A DNA stretch of 64,000 bases from Narthecium ossifragum (lineage: Eukaryota; Streptophyta; Magnoliopsida; Dioscoreales; Nartheciaceae): contig OY986971.1 of NCBI GenBank assembly GCA_963920575.1, forward strand, positions 10,108,779-10,172,778, given 5' to 3'. The notes under the pieces were generated by a model, which ran no database searches, was not told the origin of the DNA, and saw only the letters and a list, made by a program, of their open reading frames with translations. Positions 59,229-64,000 of the stretch are shown one piece after another (within the stretch, counting starts at the first letter, position 1; every line of letters starts with the position of its first letter). The translations under genes were made by a program, and so were the position numbers.

Positions 59229-61393
59229 TGGCGCAGGGTGAGCGTGAAAGCCTCTCATCGAGAGAGACAACCGTCCTCTCTATGGGAGGGAAAACCAGAA
59301 TCCTCAAGAGGAGAAAACTACTCGAAATTTTATTAATCTCAAAAACTGTGTAACTACAAACCCTAAAACTCCTTTTATTAGCTAAGGAGAATTTGACTTA
59401 CAGATGGTGTGAGGACCTGTTCCTATACTCCTGGGTCGACTGGCTGGGTCGGGCCCGTGGCTCGTTTGCTTGTTTCGCGTCGAGCGCGCGATCCGGTAGA
59501 TCGCATTATTTCTTGGGCCGCAAGGGCAATTTGGTAAATTGCACCTTGTCGGTTTGTTTCACACCCGCGTGTGCACACACTGACCGTGTTTGTGATAATG
59601 TTTGTTTAGAATGGTTAGGTGGACTCGGGATTGAAAGATCCGGGCTTGTGTTCTAGCCCAAGTCTGGCTTTCTGCACCTAAATGGTCGATCATTCCTTAC
59701 TAGAAGGATTGATCATTTAGTGATGATGGATCATTCCTCACTGGAAGGATCGATCATTTAGTGTCAGGAAGTAAGGTCGTTCGTCATGGGTGATCGATCA
59801 TCTCTTGAGGAAATGATCGATCATTCATAAGGCGAACGTCGTCCGTCTATAAAATGGACGCAACCCCCTTCTTAAATCACTTTTGAAATCCACCATTGCT
59901 GAGCTAAGATCTGGCTGGATTTGGAAGAGATTGAGAGCGATCTTTGGCTTGGCAGCTGCGATTGAAGCTGCTCTTGTCGAGGTAGGGATCCTACCTACTG
60001 TTTTTCTGGTTTTTGGTGAGTTTGAGCTTGTTTGTGTTTTATTTGAGTAGAACTCTTTGCATACTCGTTGGTTTTTAGTCTAAGTACCAGTTTTGGATTC
60101 GTGGTTCTTCGCACTACCAGACACCAAGGTTTTGTGAGATTTGGTAGAGTTTTCCGACGGTATTTCTCACCGGTCGGTTGCCGAGGAACCCAACTGGATC
60201 AATCATTCTTGAGAAATGATCGATCACTCAGGGTTGGTCATGCTTAGCCCGGGGAGGATCGATCATCTAGTTGGAGAAGATCGATCATGTCCCTTGGCTG
60301 GCATGGGTGAGGTCCTTGGTCACGAAAGTGATCGATCTTCCTTGAGGTTTGGCTTAGTATTGATCCCTTGTGGCTTGACAGGGACTGAACCTTCCCATCA
60401 CGAGGATGATCGATCATTCCCCCTGGGCCCGCGGAGCTTCGCTTATGCGGTTTCTCTTTACTGCTTTATACATGGTCCATATCCTTGAGCATGTTAGCCC
60501 CATAATGAGAGGTAGTGGTGAACCGGGAGAGTGACGACTCCCGGGATGTATAGATAGCATGTTGTACTATTAGCCTTGTTTGTCAGGGTTGCTTTCCGTA
60601 GCATGTTGTCTCTTTGTGGAATGGCTGTAGTTGGTAGGGGTTACCACTGCAGCAATCCCCTGGCTTGTCTAATTAATCATCACATATTATTGCATGCTTA
60701 TCCGCTTTCCTGCATGTGTTCATAGCATGCATCTGGTTGTGCTTTAGCTGCATAAGGTTAGGGTGTGGGCGATCTGTGGTATCGCCGTCCCGAGGTTTGA
60801 AAGCACGGATTTAGCCTTAGGACCGGGGCTGGGCAACTTGGTTCAGGTTTGAATGGTGGTGTTTAGTCGATTTTCGATGATAGGCTTAGATGACTTGAAC
60901 AGTTGTTGATCTATGATTTAGAGGTCGTGTTGGCCTCGAGTCTAGTTCTGGGGTGTAGCCGCAGTTGGTTAGGTTCCAGTTCGCGTCCCCGGCCCGGTTG
61001 GGCTTTCACGGGTCGGTTGCGACAGATGGACTCAGATAACTAATTCTCAATGAAATTACTAATCAAACTAATCCTGAAAACTGCCAAATATAGAAAGTCC
61101 TAATTAAGGAAAAATTGGCAAGAAAGGAAAGTTTTACTAAAAAGTGAATTTTCGACCATCAGCTTAAGGAATTTGGGGTCGTGACGCCTTGGGTCATGAT
61201 GGATCTTTCGAACCCCGATGATTCTTCTAGGGCTCAATGAGCTGGTCATTTTGACACCTCATACGCCCCGATCGGACACCGTGATCAAAAGTTATGCCCA
61301 TCTGATGGTCACGGTTGTCTGGAGACCTGATTCGAACTGACGGAAACCGACGACCGCCTTGGGAGCGCCGGTTCATCTTCTTGTCCTGCATCA
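59229..61393 (-). repeat. Element B 5' LTR (right copy, split by S5)
   Basis: The two halves 59229-59407 and 61030-61393 join to an LTR matching 51779-52328. S5 occupies the middle with a GATGG duplication. Confidence 0.92.
59408..61024 (+). mobile_element. Solo LTR S5 in element B 5' LTR
   Basis: TGTGAGGACC...GGTCGGTTGCGACA, 1617 bp, flanked by perfect GATGG (59403-59407 and 61025-61029). GATCGATCAT sites lie at 59686-59824 just before CTATAAAA (59847), with a second cluster at 60196-60416. It is shorter than S2-S4; the step from GGGGTGTAGCCG to GCAGTTGGTTAGGTTCC near 60960 indicates an internal deletion. Confidence 0.94.
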
Positions 61394-61398
61394 CCCGG

Positions 61399-62044
61399 CC
61401 ACCCTTCCCTCTCTCCCACCTCCTCTCCTCACATGCCGCCTCACTCTCTCTTCTTCTTCGGACCTTGCCACACTCCTTGAGCCTCACTATCGCACCACCA
61501 TTCTTCTTTCCTCCTTCTTCACGGCGCTCCCCTCTCTCAGACCACTAGCGGCCTTCGTCCATGCCTCCCCGATGCGCCGCCGCCTCCTCGCGTTACCACC
61601 CCGACGCGCTCACTGCAACCGTGCCACGCACGGCTCCGAGTCGTGTTTTGCCTCCCACACACCACCACCGTGCCCACTACACTGTGTCATCCTCGACACT
61701 CCCCCGACCCGCTTCGAGCCAAGCTCGACGCCTGCGCTACTCCCGCATCACGGCGCACCGCATTGCTCATGCCATGTCCACGCCACCTCTGCGTCGCGCC
61801 CGTGCCACACTATTCTCCGAGTTGACTTCCCTTCCGCCGTGCCAACTTTTGACTTGCCGCGTTGACTCAAGTCGATCACCTCGACTCCTCATACAGAAGA
61901 CTAGGGCTCGGACCTGAGACTCCCCTTCTGCCACCATTGCGAAGGAGGGGGACACTAAATCTTAGGGAACCCTCACGCCGGTGTTCCGCCTGCAACGACC
62001 CGACACTTGAGCCTGGAAGGCTTACGAGCAAAACGCTCATGACA
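61399..62044 (+). repeat. Element H 3' LTR, terminal part
   Basis: CT-rich sequence, then CACCATTGCGAAGGAGGGG, GTGTTCCGCCTGCAACGACC and the terminal GGCTTACGAGCAAAACGCTC ending ATGACA. Parallels 26849-26915 and 15620-15693. Confidence 0.82.
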
Positions 62045-62087
62045 AAGTCTTCTGTTGGTTTTGAGGAGGAGTCTGTTGTCGGACATC

Positions 62088-62578
62088 TGATAGGATCCCG
62101 ATGTTGGGTCGAGCCAGATGGCCGAGCCATGTTATTAGTACGTTGGAGTCATTTTGTAGGAAGAGTCGGATATTTTGGTCATATTTGTATTAGTTAATTA
62201 AAAGTTGTGATTGAGTCAAGTGTAGTTAGGATTGAGTCAGATTGGGCCTTAGCCAAAGTTAGTTGTGAGCCAGATTGGATTTGGGCCATTCGTTAGATGG
62301 TTGCACATCCGACGGCTATGATGTTATCTAGGTATTTGAGAGTTCTATGGTTTTTGTATGCCTCTCTATCAATAGGAGGCAGGACTCAGTAATGGGATTA
62401 TTCAGAAATTAAGTAAAGTTATTGAGGGGCTCTTCCGACCATTAAGTGGAAATAGGGGTTTATCCAGCCATTAATTGGATACAAGGGCGGTCCTCGGCCA
62501 TTAATCGAGGAGTATCATCATCTTCTCCATCTTCCGTCCACAACCTGGTGAGGTCTCTTCAGATCCGGGATCTCATCA
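62088..62578 (+). repeat. LTR D: 5' LTR of another gypsy element
   Basis: It starts TGATAGGATCCCG and ends CGGGATCTCATCA, imperfectly inverted termini of an LTR. Two bases later a tRNA-Met type primer site begins, so this is a 5' LTR in plus orientation. It holds three similar CCATTAA blocks (62437, 62471, 62500). Confidence 0.78.
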
Positions 62579-62580
62579 GT

Positions 62581-62595
62581 TGGTATCAAAGCAGT
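62581..62595 (+). other. LTR D primer-binding site
   Basis: TGGTATCAAAGCAGT matches the tRNA-Met complement core TGGTATCAGAGC with one difference. Confidence 0.85.
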
Positions 62596-63701
62596 CGAAC
62601 CTGAGGCGATAGATTTTGGCCGATTGCGGGAGGAACTGCATTATTACGATGCCACCACCGTGAGCGAGCATTTTGACATGGTCCTGAAAGTCATAGAGAT
62701 GGTGAGATTGAGCATCATAGAGCCGTAATGAAGAAAATCAACCTACATGACATGCAGGGAGAATTAGAGAAGACCCTACGGAAGTTGTCACGCAAAAAAG
62801 GAGAACATCAACACTGGTTTCTGGGCCTTTCACACAACAATCTGCCAGGTTACATCTGAGCCTTCCAACTTCCTTACCCATTGGATCTAAGCCCTACACT
62901 TTCCCAAATCCTAGCAGCCTCCACCCACGTATTCCCTCCTTACTCCCTTGTTTTAATCACATCCATCCATTTCAACCCTACATTCAATCTCAACCATTCG
63001 AACCAGTTACACCACTCTTTCTCTCTACTCCCACTCGTTCTCTTTCCTCCAAGGCCCATCCCACGAGTGCATCTCCCTCCTCCGCAAAGGACGACCTTGA
63101 CCCAGCCTGACTTCACCTGCCGGCCTCCTTCATTGTTAACTCTATGCCCTACCACACCGGCTGTGGTCGTGGGAAATCGCTCTGCTCAAGCTTTGCCACC
63201 GTGCTCCACGGCCTTTGCCTACAACTCGCCTCTTTCCCATAACTCCCTTGTCAGAAACCCATCTTCTCACATCTCTCATCGGGGCCCCCTTCTCCTTCCT
63301 ACTTCGGCGTCTCCATCTCCCGCATCGAAACTCTAAAACGTCGACCTCGCTAAGGCCTCCGTTGCCTTCTTCCTCCTCTCCATCTGATCTTTGGTCAAGC
63401 CACCATGCTACGCCTCTCCGCTCCACCTCACCGGACCCTTTTTCTTTCCATACCAGGCCACAGCTGACCATGCACTGGAGCACCGCCAGGACGACCTCTC
63501 TCCTTCTCCGGCGCCGTTCTTCATCACCCACACCTCCACCGCCCTAAACTCCATTTGACATTGACGTTACCTACAAGCGCACTAGCAGCCACCATCCTCG
63601 CCCCCGCAAGCGCCCAAGCTCTGCCGCGCCGCCCCCTTCTACTCCCTCACTAGATGCTCTGCTCCCTCCCGATCCCGGCCGACCAAATTCGCCAATGACT
63701 T
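62596..63701. other. D internal leader, then C-rich LTR-like DNA
   Basis: About 62596-62850 is leader or gag-start remnant of element D without a usable frame. From about 62860 the sequence is C-rich and resembles the CT-rich middle of H-family LTRs (CCTCCACCCACG, CCAACTTCC words). Opposing open frames here (62881-63547) are compositional. No gene supported. Confidence 0.5.
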
Positions 63702-64000
63702 TGTTTTGAGCTTTTTGCTCGTTAGCCTTCCATGCTCGCGAGCCGGGTCGTAGCAGGCGGAGCTTAGAGTCAGGGGTTCCCTAGGACTAAAGGTCCTCCT
63801 TCACAATGGTGGCAAAAGAGGAGTCCTGGGTCCAAGCCCAAGTCTTCTGGTTGGGGGGTCGATGTGATCGGCTTGAGTCGACGCAGGGAAATCGGAAGTT
63901 CATGTGGCGGAAGGGGGAGTCGACTTGAAGGACTACGTGGCACGGGCGCAGCGCATGGGACACGATGCGGTCATGGTACGTGTTGCACTGCACTTCGTGG
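63702..64000 (-). repeat. H-family LTR end in inverted orientation, runs off window
   Basis: TGTTTTGAGC then TTTTTGCTCGTTAGCCTTCC is the reverse complement of the H LTR terminus, followed by GGGTCGT.GCAGGCGGA and CACAATGGTGGCA, all antiparallel to 61900-62044. No primer site precedes it on plus. Confidence 0.75.

Larger units (their letters stand above)
51779..61393 (-). mobile_element. Element B: Ty3/gypsy element with three nested LTRs
   Basis: LTRs at 51779-52328 (550 bp) and 59229-61393 (about 548 bp without its insert) share TGGCGCAGGG...CTGCATCA. The target duplication is CCCAG (51774-51778) and CCCGG (61394-61398), one transition. Minus-strand gag, protease, RT, RNase H and integrase lie between. 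It sits in the H 3' LTR. Coding is broken by a Cassandra-type LTR, solo LTR S4, frameshifts and catalytic substitutions. Confidence 0.92.
22780..62044 (+). mobile_element. Element H: chromovirus expanded by nested insertions
   Basis: The oldest layer of the block. Its 5' LTR survives as 22780-23053 and 26849-26915, its internal region is 26916-29457, and its 3' LTR starts near 29458-29470 and ends at 62044. The 3' LTR can be followed through flanking pieces: to 29962, 31681-31691, about 33313-34044, 51749-51778 and 61399-62044. This adds to about 1.9 kb, matching the related LTR at about 13970-15693. Both LTR ends carry the GGCTTACGAGCAAAAC...CTCAT terminus. Everything else inside is later insertions, most with target duplications. 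The exact first base of the 5' LTR is uncertain by some tens of bases. Confidence 0.8.

Noticed and set aside
62881..63547. Opposing frames of 110-151 residues
   Set aside because: C-rich LTR-like composition, no domain, both strands open at once.

Overview
The window is nuclear DNA of a flowering plant. It holds spliced exons with GT-AG introns, a plant-type alpha/beta-hydrolase carboxylesterase, chromodomain Ty3/gypsy retrotransposons with tRNA-Met type primer sites, a Tourist-like MITE and a Cassandra-type TRIM LTR. GC-rich LTRs and a GC-rich intronless esterase fit a monocot (low confidence; species not identifiable by reading). A 200-base run of N at 10890-11089 marks an assembly gap.

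Layout. (1) <1-6879: a decayed chromovirus (element A, minus strand), complete except for about six bases of its left LTR cut by the window edge, with a 163-bp MITE inside its integrase. (2) 7121-19982: the last five coding exons of a SEC23 COPII coat gene on the plus strand; element A lies upstream of these exons, probably in an intron. Two introns exceed 5 kb and carry LTR debris, the gap, and a MITE interrupted by a truncated retroelement. (3) 21504-22496: a single-exon plant carboxylesterase (CXE), the only complete host gene here. (4) About 22780-62044: one very large nested retrotransposon block. (5) 62088-64000: the 5' LTR and primer site of another element, then LTR-like C-rich DNA and an inverted LTR end running off the window.

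The nested block resolves through matching 5-bp target-site duplications (TSDs). A chromovirus H (plus strand, LTRs at about 22780 and 29470, end 62044) has its 3' LTR split by: solo LTR C1 (29963-31675), an opposed relative C2 (31692-about 33312), solo LTR T0 (34045-51743), and a gypsy element B (51779-61393). T0 itself holds a full-length Tekay/Del-like element T1 (34083-44764), which holds a solo LTR (40047-41425). T0 also holds solo LTR S2 (46478-51269), which holds solo LTR S3 (47887-50248). B holds a Cassandra-type LTR (54595-54932) and solo LTRs S4 (56118-58337) and S5 (59408-61024). No intact mobile element remains: reading frames are broken by stops, frameshifts and insertions. T1 is the best preserved, with an open 840-residue protease-RT-RNase H frame.

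The most interesting signals are recurrent cis structures shared by otherwise diverged LTRs: clusters of GATCGATC palindromes just upstream of a TATA box; a 7-3-7 inverted repeat near the LTR start; and a hairpin with compensatory stem changes just before AATAAA. I found no other cellular system; everything after 22.8 kb appears to be transposon-derived.
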